DNA of 64,000 nucleotides from Halalkalicoccus jeotgali B3 (lineage in GTDB: Archaea; Halobacteriota; Halobacteria; Halobacteriales; Halalkalicoccaceae): NCBI RefSeq assembly GCF_000196895.1, contig NC_014297.1, positions 868,001-932,000 of the forward strand, in the 5' to 3' direction. Position 1 is the stretch's first letter. Each line of letters begins with the position of its first letter. Under the pieces are notes generated by a model, which had not been told where the DNA came from, made no database searches, and saw only the letters and a program-made list of their open reading frames with translations. Shown here in pieces: positions 6,829 to 15,984 of this stretch. The position numbers and the translations under genes were made by a program.

Positions 6829-8094
6829 TTATTGCCTGTCTGCCCGCCACGCCGACTCCGCGCGGGCCATGACCTCCCGGATCGTCGCGCCGGTCTCGCG
6901 GGCGATCGCCGCGGCGTCGTCGTACTCCGGGCTGGCATCGTAGACCACCCCCGCGTCGTCGCTGGCGATTTTGACGTCGATCTCGTGTTCGTCGTCGTCG
7001 ATCGCGACGGTGACGGATTCGATCTCCCGCCGGGCGGTCCACCGGTGGGTCCCGGGGGTCGCGCGCACGCCGAGCGTTCCCGTCTCCTCTGCGAGCCGTC
7101 TGGCGACCTCTCGGGCGTTCTCGGGCCGGCAGATCACCTTCACGAGGTGACCGGGTCGGGACTTCTTCATCGTCGTCGGGAGGAGCGTAACGTCGCGCGC
7201 ACCCGCGTCTGTGAGCGTCTCCTGGAGCCCGCCGAGGATTTCGGGCGAGACGTCGTCGACGTTGGTCTCGAGAACCGTGATCCCCTCGTGGCCCGCGTGG
7301 TCCGCGTGGTCCGCACGCGACGTGCCGACGGTCGCACGCAGGACGTTCGGGTGCTCATCGAGGTCGGCGGTGCCCGCACCGTACCCGACATCTTCGACGT
7401 GGAGGTCGGGAACCGACCCGACGCCGTCGGCGACGACCGCGAGGATCGCCGCACCCGTCGGCGTCAGCAGTTCGCGCTCGACGGGACCGCCGCGCAGCGA
7501 CCAGTCGGCCGACCGGGCGATCTCGACGACCGCCGGCCCGGGGACGGGGTAGGTGCCGTGGCTCATCTCGACCGTGCCCCCGCCCGCCGACAGCGGCGTC
7601 GTCACCACCCGGTCGGGCCCGAGGTCCGAGAGCAGGAGGGTCGCGCCGACCACGTCCGCGATGGCGTCGTCCGCACCCACCTCGTGGAAGTGGATCGACT
7701 CCAGGTCCTCGCCGTGGACGCTGGCCTCGGCCTCCCCGAGGACCGCGAAGACCGCGAGCGCGCGCTCCTCGACGGCGGAATCGAGATCCATCGACTCGAC
7801 GAGCGCACACACCTCGCGGTACGAGCGGTGGGGACCGTGGCCCTCGACGTGATCGTGTGCGTGATCATCGCCGTCCTCGTGTCGGTGATCGTCCTCGGCG
7901 TGTCCGCGATCACGGCTCACGGTCACCCCGGTCGCACTGATGCCGTTTTTCATCACCCCGTCCACCTCGTAGCGCACGCCGAGGGCGGTCTCGACCGGAG
8001 CGAGGACGGCGGGGTCCGCCCCGGCCGCGAGAAGGGCCCCGAGGATCATATCGCCGCTCGCACCGGTCCGCCCGTCGAACGCAACCGTTCTCAT
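6829..8094 (-). CDS. larC: Nickel-pincer cofactor biosynthesis protein LarC
   Basis: LarC inserts nickel into pyridinium-3,5-bisthiocarboxylate mononucleotide, the cofactor of lactate racemase and related LarA enzymes, using CTP. The 421-aa protein begins with the family motif FDGRTGASGDMILGALL. It has the low-complexity His/Asp segment (about 62-90, likely nickel-binding), then SIHFHEVGADDAIADVVG, and near the C-terminus LETNVDDVSPEILGG and MKKSRPGHLVKVI. No larA, larB or larE lies in the window, so the client enzyme must be elsewhere. It is uninterrupted in one frame, unlike the frameshifted LarC of Lactobacillus. Confidence 0.93.
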   Translation of the reverse strand: MRTVAFDGRTGASGDMILGALLAAGADPAVLAPVETALGVRYEVDGVMKNGISATGVTVSRDRGHAEDDHRHEDGDDHAHDHVEGHGPHRSYREVCALVESMDLDSAVEERALAVFAVLGEAEASVHGEDLESIHFHEVGADDAIADVVGATLLLSDLGPDRVVTTPLSAGGGTVEMSHGTYPVPGPAVVEIARSADWSLRGGPVERELLTPTGAAILAVVADGVGSVPDLHVEDVGYGAGTADLDEHPNVLRATVGTSRADHADHAGHEGITVLETNVDDVSPEILGGLQETLTDAGARDVTLLPTTMKKSRPGHLVKVICRPENAREVARRLAEETGTLGVRATPGTHRWTARREIESVTVAIDDDEHEIDVKIASDDAGVVYDASPEYDDAAAIARETGATIREVMARAESAWRADRQ

Positions 8095-8292
8095 ACCGTA
8101 GTCCTCGCGCTCGCGGGCAAAGTATCACGTCATCCGGACCCGTCGAAACGTCCCTCCAAGCAGTAGGGTTTTGTACCCCCTCGTCCGTAGGGTATCGTGC
8201 GAAGGACTGACACGCGAGGCCGGTAGCGAGCGGCCGCAACACAAGACCTATCGGCGCCGCAACCAGACACCCACCATCCCCGCAGCCCCATC

Positions 8293-10518
8293 ATGAACGA
8301 AGTACAACTCGAGGTCGCGAAAGCCTACCCGAACGACTCGGGCAGGGGCATCGCCCGCCTCGATCCGGACACGTTGTTGCACCTGAAGCTGAGCCCCGGA
8401 GACATCATCGAGATCGAAGGCGGCGACACGACCGCCGCGAAGGTCTGGCGCGCCGATCGCCAGGACTGGAACACCGACACCGTCAGGATCGACGGGTTCA
8501 CCCGCCAGAACGCCGACGTCGGTATCGGCGAGCGCGTCACCATCCGCAAGGCCGACGCGACGAAGGCCGAGAAGCTGGTGTTGGCCCCGCCCGAGGAGGC
8601 GTCGGTCCAGTTCGGTTCGGACGCCGCCGGCATGGTCAAACGCCAGATCCTCAAGCGCCCGGTCGTCGAGCGCGACATCGTCCCCGTCATGTCCTCGACG
8701 AACCATCCCTTCATGCGCTCGCCCGGCCAGGCCATTCCGCTGATCGCCGTCGAGACCGAGCCCGAGGGCGTCTGTCTGATCACCGAGGACACGGACGTCG
8801 AACTGCGCGAAGAGCCCATTTCCGGCTTCGAGAAGGCTGGTTCAGGGATCACCTACGAGGACATCGGCGGCCTCCAAAACGAGATCCAGCGGGTGCGCGA
8901 GATGGTCGAGCTGCCGATGAAACACCCCCAGATCTTCAAGAAGCTGGGGATCGAGCCGCCCCAAGGCGTCCTGCTGCACGGTCCGCCCGGCACCGGCAAG
9001 ACCCTGCTCGCGAAGGCGGTCGCAAACGAGACGTCGGCGAGCTTCTTCTCGATCGCGGGTCCCGAAATCATCTCGAAGTACTACGGGGAGAGTGAACAGC
9101 AACTGAGAGAGATCTTCGAGGACGCAAGCGAGGAGTCCCCGGCGATCATCTTCATCGACGAGCTCGACTCGATCGCGCCCAAACGCGAGGACGTCACCGG
9201 CGAGGTCGAACGCCGCGTGGTCGCCCAGCTGCTGACGATGATGGACGGCCTCGAAAGTCGGGGGCAGGTCATTGTCATCGCCGCGACCAACCGCGTCGAT
9301 AGCGTCGACCCCGCGCTGCGTCGGCCGGGTCGGTTCGATCGGGAGATCTCGATCGACGTCCCCGACGAGGTCGGACGCGAGGAGATCCTCCAGATCCACA
9401 CTCGGGGAATGCCCCTTTCCGACGACGTGAGCCTCTCGGAGCTCGCCGACGACACCCACGGGTTCGTCGGGGCGGACATCGAGAGTCTGACGAAGGAGGC
9501 GGCGATGCGCGCGCTGCGTCGGTACCTCCCCGAGATCAACCTCGACGAGGAGGAGGTCCCCCCCGAACTGATCGACCGGATGATCGTCAAGCGCGGGGAC
9601 TTCCGGGGCGCGCTCGGCGAGGTCGAGCCAAGCGCCATGCGCGAGGTGCTCGTCGAGCTGCCGAAGATCTCCTGGAACGACGTCGGCGGGCTCGAAGACG
9701 CCATCGGCGACATCAAGGAGAGCGTCGAGTGGCCCCTGACCAACCCGGAGCGCTTCGACAGGCTGGGCATCGACCCGCCGGCGGGCGTTCTCCTCTACGG
9801 TCCGCCGGGCACCGGCAAGACGCTGATGGCGAAAGCCGTCGCCAACGAGACGAACGCGAACTTCATCTCGATCCGCGGGCCCCAACTACTCAGCAAGTGG
9901 GTCGGCGAGAGCGAGAAGGCGATCCGCCAGACCTTCCGCAAGGCACGGCAGGTCAGTCCCACAGTGATCTTCTTCGACGAACTCGACAGCCTCGCGCCCG
10001 CACGGGGCGGGGAAGTCGGCTCGAACGTCTCCGAACGCGTCGTCAACCAGCTCCTGACGGAGCTCGACGGGCTCGAGGAGATGGAGAACGTCATGGTGAT
10101 CGCCGCGACCAACCGCCCGGACATGATCGACCCGGCGCTCATCCGCTCGGGGCGGTTCGACCGACTCGTGATGGTCGGCCAGCCCGGCGAGGAAGGCCGC
10201 AAGGAGATCCTCGAGATCCACACCCAGGACATCCCGCTCGCAGCCGACGTCAGCCTCCGGGAGCTCGCGGAGATCACCGACGGGTTCGTCGGCAGCGATC
10301 TGGCGAGCATCGCCCGCGAGGCCGCGATGACCGCGCTGCGAGAGGACAGGGACGCCGACGTCGTCGAGATGCGCCACTTCCGGGGGGCGATGGAGTCGGT
10401 CCGGCCGACGATCACCGACGACATCCTCGGGTACTACGAGCAGATCAAAGACGAGTTCGCGGGCGGCACCGCAGAGCCCGGCCGGAACAGACAGGGCAGT
10501 CGGATCGGCTTCCAGTAG
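8293..10518 (+). CDS. cdc48: Cdc48/VCP-type AAA+ ATPase
   Basis: Hexameric double-ring unfoldase that feeds proteins to the proteasome or disassembles complexes. 741 aa: the Cdc48 N-domain (double-psi barrel plus four-stranded barrel, about 1-185) is followed by two AAA modules. Walker A GPPGTGKT occurs near 230 and again near 503; Walker B ([18 protein letters not shown]) and the RRPGRFDR and RSGRFDR arginine-finger motifs are intact in both. It has a longer N-domain and stronger similarity to VAT than the second copy at 61387. Convergent neighbours are absent and it appears monocistronic. Confidence 0.96.
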   Translation: MNEVQLEVAKAYPNDSGRGIARLDPDTLLHLKLSPGDIIEIEGGDTTAAKVWRADRQDWNTDTVRIDGFTRQNADVGIGERVTIRKADATKAEKLVLAPPEEASVQFGSDAAGMVKRQILKRPVVERDIVPVMSSTNHPFMRSPGQAIPLIAVETEPEGVCLITEDTDVELREEPISGFEKAGSGITYEDIGGLQNEIQRVREMVELPMKHPQIFKKLGIEPPQGVLLHGPPGTGKTLLAKAVANETSASFFSIAGPEIISKYYGESEQQLREIFEDASEESPAIIFIDELDSIAPKREDVTGEVERRVVAQLLTMMDGLESRGQVIVIAATNRVDSVDPALRRPGRFDREISIDVPDEVGREEILQIHTRGMPLSDDVSLSELADDTHGFVGADIESLTKEAAMRALRRYLPEINLDEEEVPPELIDRMIVKRGDFRGALGEVEPSAMREVLVELPKISWNDVGGLEDAIGDIKESVEWPLTNPERFDRLGIDPPAGVLLYGPPGTGKTLMAKAVANETNANFISIRGPQLLSKWVGESEKAIRQTFRKARQVSPTVIFFDELDSLAPARGGEVGSNVSERVVNQLLTELDGLEEMENVMVIAATNRPDMIDPALIRSGRFDRLVMVGQPGEEGRKEILEIHTQDIPLAADVSLRELAEITDGFVGSDLASIAREAAMTALREDRDADVVEMRHFRGAMESVRPTITDDILGYYEQIKDEFAGGTAEPGRNRQGSRIGFQ

Positions 10519-10571
10519 GCTCGCGAGCCGTCTCGATCGGAACCGGCCGTCCTCGAGTCCAACTTGTCGCC

Positions 10572-10607
10572 GGATATATTATTTCTACAAATAAGTAAAT
10601 TATATCC
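10572..10607 (+). promoter_or_regulatory. Promoter of the KaiC-like gene with nested inverted repeats
   Basis: An AT-rich island contains an outer 7-bp inverted repeat, GGATATA (10572-10578) and TATATCC (10601-10607), enclosing an inner one, TTATTT/AAATAA with a CTAC loop (10579-10594). The right half coincides with the likely TATA box, 27 bases before the ATG at 10630. A regulator bound here would block TBP, so this is a candidate operator; that is inference. Confidence 0.5.
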
Positions 10608-10629
10608 ACTTCAAGAGATTAAAAAACGT

Positions 10630-12129
10630 ATGCAGACCCAGGAGACGACCGGTGAGCGAGTGTCGACGGGTGTCGAGGGCGTTGATTCGATTCTCCACGG
10701 CGGATTCATTCCCGAGCGAACGTACATGGTCCGGGGCGATCCGGGAACCGGAAAGAGTCTGTTGGGACTTCACTTCCTCCTGAACGGCGCCGAGAACGGC
10801 GAGGAGGTCCTCTATATCAATCCGGAGGAATCGGCGGCGAACATCCGACAGAACGCTGCCTCCTTCGGGTTCGACGTCGAGGATCTCGAGTTCCTCGATC
10901 TGAGCCCGGACTCGGAGTTCTTCTCGAAGGACCTCTCCTATGACATCTTCAGCCCGGACGAGGTCGAACAGGAGTCGTTGACCGCCGAGATCGCAGACCG
11001 CGTCGAGACGCTGACGCCCGATCGGGTGTTCGTCGACCCGCTGACCCAGCTTCGCTACCTCGCGCCCGACGACTACCAGTTCCGCAAGCAGGTGCTCTCC
11101 TTTATGGATTTCCTCCACGGCGAGGGCGCGACGGTGCTGTTTACCTCCCAGGACACGACCCCCCAGCCCGACGACGACCTCCAGTTCATGAGCGATGGGA
11201 CGATCACGCTCACGCGTCACTTGCGCGAGCGCCTCCTCGAGGTGACCAAGTTTCGCGGCTCGAATTTCGAGGACGGGCGCCACTCCTTTCGGATCAGACA
11301 CGGCGGGCTGCACGTCTTTCCCGATCTCATCCCGCGCCAGCACGGTCGGGAGTTCGCCAACGAGACGATCCCGTCGGGGGTGCCCGAGCTCGATCAGTTG
11401 CTGTACGGCGGCCTCGAACGGGGGACCGCGACGATCATCACCGGGCCGACCGGGGTGGGAAAGACGACGACGGGAGTTCAGTTCATGAAGGAGGCCGCCG
11501 GACGGGGCGAGCGCTCGGTCGTCTATACGTTCGAGGAAGGGAGGGAAACGTTGATCCACCGGTGTGAGTCGATCAACATGCCGATACGGGAGATGCTTGA
11601 CCGGGGGACATTGCGGATCGAGGAGATCGAACCGCTCGAACTCTCGGCCGACGAGTTCGCCTACCGCGTGCGCCGAGAGATAGAGGACCACGACACCGAG
11701 ATCGTGATGCTCGATGGGATCGTCGGCTATCGCCTCTCGGTCCACGGGGATCGCGACGACCTGACGCGCGAGATCCACAAGCTCGGCAAGTACATGAAGA
11801 ACATGGGTGCAACGTTGTTGTTGATCAACGAGACCAACTCCATCGCGGCCGATTTCGAGGTGACCGACGACGGCGTGAGCTATCTGGCCGACAACATCCT
11901 CTTTTTGCGCCATCTGGAGATCGGCGGCGAGATGCGAAAGGCCATTGGCGTGCTGAAAAAGCGCACGAGCGACTTCGAGCGCTCGGTCCGGGAGTTCGAA
12001 CTCGACGAGTACGGCATCCGGATCGGCGAGCCGATGACGGATCTTCGGGGCATTCTGAACGGCACCCCCGAGTGGGTCGACGAACCGAACGAACTGCTAC
12101 GCGACGGCGGTTCGGAGTCCGAGTCATGA
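10630..12129 (+). CDS. KaiC-like two-domain RecA-superfamily ATPase
   Basis: 499 aa with two KaiC modules. Walker A GDPGTGKS at 36-43 is followed by the catalytic-type pair in YINPEES. The second Walker A, GPTGVGKT, is near 272, with YTFEEGRETL after it. Haloarchaeal KaiC homologues (the cir genes) respond to light/dark cycles in some species, without KaiA or KaiB. The start ATG at 10630 fits a TATA box 27 bases upstream. Sixty bases downstream, on the same strand, is a receiver-GAF-Bat-HTH regulator, so this ATPase probably belongs to a signal pathway. Whether it autophosphorylates cannot be read from the sequence. Confidence 0.9.
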   Translation: MQTQETTGERVSTGVEGVDSILHGGFIPERTYMVRGDPGTGKSLLGLHFLLNGAENGEEVLYINPEESAANIRQNAASFGFDVEDLEFLDLSPDSEFFSKDLSYDIFSPDEVEQESLTAEIADRVETLTPDRVFVDPLTQLRYLAPDDYQFRKQVLSFMDFLHGEGATVLFTSQDTTPQPDDDLQFMSDGTITLTRHLRERLLEVTKFRGSNFEDGRHSFRIRHGGLHVFPDLIPRQHGREFANETIPSGVPELDQLLYGGLERGTATIITGPTGVGKTTTGVQFMKEAAGRGERSVVYTFEEGRETLIHRCESINMPIREMLDRGTLRIEEIEPLELSADEFAYRVRREIEDHDTEIVMLDGIVGYRLSVHGDRDDLTREIHKLGKYMKNMGATLLLINETNSIAADFEVTDDGVSYLADNILFLRHLEIGGEMRKAIGVLKKRTSDFERSVREFELDEYGIRIGEPMTDLRGILNGTPEWVDEPNELLRDGGSESES

Positions 12130-12191
12130 GTCGCTATCGAACGCCCCGTCACCGGGAGCGCCGGACCGAGACGCTCACTGAGGCCGGTTGA

Positions 12192-13778
12192 ATGGCGGAG
12201 ATACTCCTCCTGATCGATCGCGACGAGAACCGCCGCCTGCTCGCCGAGTGGCTCTCGAACCGACACGAGGTCGTGGGGTCGCTCGACGAAGGTAATCCCA
12301 AGCGCTCGCCGGACCTCTGTATCCTGGATCGTGCATCACTCGAACGCCACGCGAGTCGGCTTGCGAAGCGAAAACGGGCCGCCGAGCCGGTGTTTCTCCC
12401 CTACCTGCTCGTCGTCTCCCAGCAACACCTCACGGAGATCAGCTCCGAGATCTGGTCGCAGATCGACGCCGTCGTCCAGGAGGGTGTCGACGAACTCATC
12501 ACCGCCCCGGTCAAGAAGACCGAACTCCACGGCCGGATCGAGAACTTGCTTCGGACCCGGGAGCTCTCGGTGGACCTGCGGGACCGAAACGACGAACTCC
12601 GGACGCTCAACCATATCAACGCGGTGATACGGACGGTAAACGGCGCGCTCGTGACCGCGGTTACCCGCGAGGAGATCGAACGCGAGGTCTGCGAGCAGCT
12701 CGCCGACGCCCCGCCGTATCGCTTCGCCTGGATCGGCGAGCCGGCGGTAACGGGACGGACCGTCGAGCCGCGGACGGCCGCCGGCGTCGAGGAGGGGTAC
12801 CTCGACGCGAAGATCCCCGTCGAGGCAAACGGCGAGCCGACCGGGGAAGCCCTCTCGATGGGCGAGGCGCGGTTCGTTCGGTCCGACGAGCACGACCGCG
12901 AGTGGACCAAGCGAGCCCTCGAAAGGGAGTACCCCTCGATAGCGGCCGTCCCACTTGTCTACGGCGAGACCGTCTACGGCGTTCTCGGGGTCTACTCCGA
13001 CCGGTCGGAGGCCTTCGGCGGGGACGAACGGGCAGTCCTCGAAGAGCTCGGCCGGACGATCGGGCACGCGATCAACGCCGCCGAGAGCAAGAAGGCCCTC
13101 TTTGCCGACACCGTCACCGAACTGCGCTTGATCTTCGAGGACACGCCGGCCCCGCTGGTCGCGCTCTCGCGCTCGGGTTACGAGGTTTCGCTCGAAGGAG
13201 CCGTATCGGACGACGATGGCAACCTCCTCGAATTCTACGCGATCGATGGCCCGTCACCGAGCGAGGCCCTCGAGGAACTCACGGAGTCCCCGGCGATCAC
13301 GAGCGCCCGCCTCATCACCGAGCACGACGGGGAGGCGCTGTTCGAACTCCGGTTCGGCGAGTCGCTGCTTGAAGCCTTCGCCGATCAGGGCGCGACCGTC
13401 GAGTCCCTCACCGGCGCCGACGGGCGCTGTTCGGTCGTGGCGACGCTCCCCCAGTCGGTCGCGGTCAAGGCGGTCGTCGAGGGGATCCTCTCGCGGTATC
13501 CCGACGGGGAGTTGCGCGCACAGCGCCAGACCGAACGCTCCACGACCGACCGTGGAGCCTTCCGGGCCGCCCTCGAAGCCGACCTCACCGAGCGCCAGCG
13601 TGAGGTGTTGCAGGCGGCGTACCTCTCGGGGTTCTTCGGCTGGCCCCGCGAGAGCACCGGCGAGGAGATCGCCCAGTCGCTCGGTATCACACCCTCGACG
13701 CTCCACCAGCACCTCCGGGTCGGGGAGCGTAAACTGCTCGATGCCTTCTTCGAGCGCGACGGCCGATCGGATACCTAA
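12192..13778 (+). CDS. Receiver-GAF-Bat-HTH_10 transcription regulator
   Basis: 528 aa. Residues 1 to about 125 look like a response-regulator receiver: early acids D9/D11, a phospho-acceptor-like D46 in LCILDRASL, and the lysine of APVKKTEL. A GAF-like sensor region follows (about 150-300), then a bacterio-opsin-activator (Bat) domain (LRLIFEDTPAPLVALSRSGY onward), and a C-terminal HTH_10 (LTERQREVLQAAYLSGFFGWPRES, EEIAQSLGITPSTLHQHLRVGERK). This is the architecture of haloarchaeal Bat-type regulators. It follows the KaiC-like gene, and I infer that the two act in one pathway. The target genes are not known. Confidence 0.9.
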   Translation: MAEILLLIDRDENRRLLAEWLSNRHEVVGSLDEGNPKRSPDLCILDRASLERHASRLAKRKRAAEPVFLPYLLVVSQQHLTEISSEIWSQIDAVVQEGVDELITAPVKKTELHGRIENLLRTRELSVDLRDRNDELRTLNHINAVIRTVNGALVTAVTREEIEREVCEQLADAPPYRFAWIGEPAVTGRTVEPRTAAGVEEGYLDAKIPVEANGEPTGEALSMGEARFVRSDEHDREWTKRALEREYPSIAAVPLVYGETVYGVLGVYSDRSEAFGGDERAVLEELGRTIGHAINAAESKKALFADTVTELRLIFEDTPAPLVALSRSGYEVSLEGAVSDDDGNLLEFYAIDGPSPSEALEELTESPAITSARLITEHDGEALFELRFGESLLEAFADQGATVESLTGADGRCSVVATLPQSVAVKAVVEGILSRYPDGELRAQRQTERSTTDRGAFRAALEADLTERQREVLQAAYLSGFFGWPRESTGEEIAQSLGITPSTLHQHLRVGERKLLDAFFERDGRSDT

Positions 13779-13796
13779 TTGATGGGGGCCTACTCT

Positions 13797-13807
13797 CTTT
13801 ATATACT
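13797..13807 (+). promoter_or_regulatory. TATA box of the DUF7344-type HTH gene
   Basis: CTTTATATACT centred about 27 bases upstream of the ATG at 13828, which points to a leaderless transcript independent of the Bat-type regulator gene before it. Confidence 0.6.
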
Positions 13808-13827
13808 ATGACAATAGTTGCGTATCA

Positions 13828-14175
13828 ATGGGCGCGAAGACAGGCAGTTCGACGACTGGATCGGATGAGGCGTTCGGCGACATGGACATCGCACTTCGGA
13901 CGCTCGCAAAACCCCAGCGACGGCTCGTTCTCGAACGGATGTGCGAGCACGGCGGTCCGATCACCGCGCCCGACCTCGCGGCAGCGATCGCACTCGAGTC
14001 CGCCGGACGGGCCAGCCCAGCGGACTCGACGGAGGCTCTCAGGACGCTCCGACACGTCCACCTCCCGAAGCTGACCGAGGCGGGGCTGATCGAGTACGAC
14101 CGGGCGAACGAGACCGCCACCGTGACCGAGGTGGGCAGTCGGGTGCTCGCCTCGCTTCCGAACTCCCTTCGATAG
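13828..14175 (+). CDS. Small haloarchaeal HTH protein (DUF7344-like)
   Basis: 115 aa with a winged-helix fold: ALRTLAKPQRRLVLERM, a helical bundle, then LRHVHLPKLTEAGLIEYDRANETATVTEVG. This is the pattern of the haloarchaeal family I know as DUF7344, whose members are often encoded beside Bat-type and receiver proteins. It is probably a DNA-binding transcription factor; the ligand and targets are unknown. It has its own TATA box and lies just downstream of the Bat-type regulator. Confidence 0.75.
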   Translation: MGAKTGSSTTGSDEAFGDMDIALRTLAKPQRRLVLERMCEHGGPITAPDLAAAIALESAGRASPADSTEALRTLRHVHLPKLTEAGLIEYDRANETATVTEVGSRVLASLPNSLR

Positions 14176-14215
14176 CACCGGTCGGCTTTAGGTGGGTGGA
14201 TCGCCATCCAGTCAT

Positions 14216-14524
14216 ATGACAGTCGTCGCGCTACTGAGCGTCGCGCCCGTTACCGAGGGGAGCATGGCCGGCGAAGTGGCAAAAGCCGTCGACGCCCTCG
14301 AGGAGTTCGACGTCAGCTACGAGACCAATCCGATGGGAACGGTCATCGAGGCCCGGAGCACGGAGGAACTGTTCGCCGCCGCGCGGGCCGCCCACGAGGC
14401 CGTCGACGGCGACCGGGTGAGCACGGTGTTGAAGATCGACGACAAACGCGCGAGCGACGAAGGCGCAGGCGAGAAGGTCACGGCCGTCGAGCGCGAACTC
14501 GGACGCGAGCCCCGGAGCGACTGA
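14216..14524 (+). CDS. MTH1187/YkoF-like thiamine-binding family protein
   Basis: 102 aa, ferredoxin-like fold. It has the family traits VVALLSVAPVTEGSMAGEVAKAV, then YETNPMGTVIEA and the C-terminal VSTVLKIDDKR. Members bind thiamine or related ligands and are commonly called thiamine-binding or MTH1187-family proteins. The ATG at 14216 begins at the first strand; the longer frame adds eight residues. It is upstream of mch, with 45 bases between. Confidence 0.85.
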   Translation: MTVVALLSVAPVTEGSMAGEVAKAVDALEEFDVSYETNPMGTVIEARSTEELFAAARAAHEAVDGDRVSTVLKIDDKRASDEGAGEKVTAVERELGREPRSD

Positions 14525-14569
14525 CCGCGCGACCGATATTTCCAAGACGGCCCATCTCTCAATCGGGGT

Positions 14570-15502
14570 ATGGATAGTCTCAATCGCATGGCGCTCGAAC
14601 TCGTCGACGAGGCGATCGACTTCGCCGACGAGCTCAACATCCGTGTCTCCGAACTCGACGGCGAAACGACGGTTCTTGACTTCGGTGTGGCGGCCGACGG
14701 CGGCCTCGAAGCCGGCCTGTTGCTCGTCGAGATCCAGACGGCGGGGCTGGCGACCGTCCAGACCCGCATGGACGCGGTCGCCGGCGTCCCCATGCCCTTC
14801 GTCGAGTTCTCGACCGACCAGCCCGCGCTGGCCGTACTCTGCTCACAGAAGGCCGGCTGGGAGCTCGCCGCCGAGGACTTCGAGGGGCTCGGATCGGGGC
14901 CGGCCCGCGCGCTGGTCGCCGAGGAGGAGGAGTACGCTCGCGTGGGCTACGAGGACGTCTTCGAGTTCGCGGTACTCGCCGTCGAGAGCGAGGGGCTACC
15001 TACTGAGGCGGCCGCACAGCAGGTCGCCGATCTGACCGATGTGGAGCCGAGTGCGGTCTTCCTCCCCGCGTTCTCGACGGCGAGTCTCGCCGGCAGCGTC
15101 AATATGGCCGCCCGCGCCGCCGAACTCGCGGTCTTTCGCCTTTCGGAACTCGGCTACGACCCGCTGGACATCGTCACCGCGAGTGCGAGCGCGCCCGTCG
15201 CGCCCGTCGCGGACAGCGAGGAGGCCGCCATCGGCCGGACCAACGATGCGCTGGCCTACGGCGGACGGGCCCACGTCGTCGTCCGCGAGGAGTTCGACCG
15301 GTTCGACGAGGTGGCCTCGACGGCAAGCGAGGAGTACGGCCGCCCGTTCGCCGAGATCTTCGAGGACGTCGACTGGGAACTGTACGACGTCCCCGAATCG
15401 ATCTTCGCGCCCGCGGAGGTGACTATCGACGTCCTCGGCGGAGAGACCTACCACTACGGACAGCGAAACGAGACGTTACTCGAATCCAGCTTCGGTCTAT
15501 GA
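14570..15502 (+). CDS. mch: Methenyltetrahydromethanopterin cyclohydrolase
   Basis: Interconverts methenyl- and formyl-tetrahydromethanopterin (tetrahydrofolate in haloarchaea, by inference). The 310-aa protein has the family features NRMALELVDEAIDF at the start, GGLEAGLLLVEIQTAGLATV, the conserved SQKAGW, SGPARALV, and the C-terminal SIFAPAEVTIDVLGGETYHYG. Haloarchaea lack methanogenesis but keep mch for one-carbon metabolism. The ATG of the next gene overlaps its stop (ATGA), so the two are coupled. Confidence 0.95.
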   Translation: MDSLNRMALELVDEAIDFADELNIRVSELDGETTVLDFGVAADGGLEAGLLLVEIQTAGLATVQTRMDAVAGVPMPFVEFSTDQPALAVLCSQKAGWELAAEDFEGLGSGPARALVAEEEEYARVGYEDVFEFAVLAVESEGLPTEAAAQQVADLTDVEPSAVFLPAFSTASLAGSVNMAARAAELAVFRLSELGYDPLDIVTASASAPVAPVADSEEAAIGRTNDALAYGGRAHVVVREEFDRFDEVASTASEEYGRPFAEIFEDVDWELYDVPESIFAPAEVTIDVLGGETYHYGQRNETLLESSFGL

Positions 15503-15984
15503 GGGTCAAGCCGGTCCCCGAAGCGCCCGACTCGGTCGAGGCGGTCGCGGCGATTCGGGCGGCGGTGCCACTGGTCCCCGAGCCCGAGGCGAGTTGCTGT
15601 GACCGGCTGGTTGCCCGGACCGACGTCGATCCCGATACGGCGAGCGACTGGCTGACGTTCCTCCGGGGGCTGGGGCTGGTCCGAGAAGGGTCCTCTGGCT
15701 TCCATCGCACGCGCGAGGAGCCCGAACTGGGCGAGGCGCTGCTCGCGGGCGTCTACGGCGCTCGCGAAGTCGAGGGGATCCTCTCGGAGCACCCGCGTAC
15801 CGCCGACGAGGTCTTCGAGCGCTTCGAGGCGGTGCCCCGGTGGGAGCGCCACCGCACCCCCGACTGGGAGACGCTCTGGAGCCAGCGCATCGGGCGCCTC
15901 CTGGAGTGGTTCGTCCTGTTGGGCCTCGCCGAACGCCGGACGGAGGGCTACGTCAGTCTCGATCGCTCGGGTTCACGTCCGTGA
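15499..15984 (+). CDS. Winged-helix-type conserved protein
   Basis: 161 aa, overlapping the mch stop by four bases. The chain reads as two helix-rich wHTH-like units: DRLVARTDVDPDTASDWLTFLRGLGLV and RIGRLLEWFVLLGLAERR, with short strands after each. The mch-wHTH pairing is common in haloarchaea, and a role in regulating or assisting mch is inferred from that alone. The last 32 bases overlap, tail to tail, the end of the GTPase gene on the other strand. No zinc or catalytic motif is visible. Confidence 0.7.
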   Translation: MRVKPVPEAPDSVEAVAAIRAAVPLVPEPEASCCDRLVARTDVDPDTASDWLTFLRGLGLVREGSSGFHRTREEPELGEALLAGVYGAREVEGILSEHPRTADEVFERFEAVPRWERHRTPDWETLWSQRIGRLLEWFVLLGLAERRTEGYVSLDRSGSRP

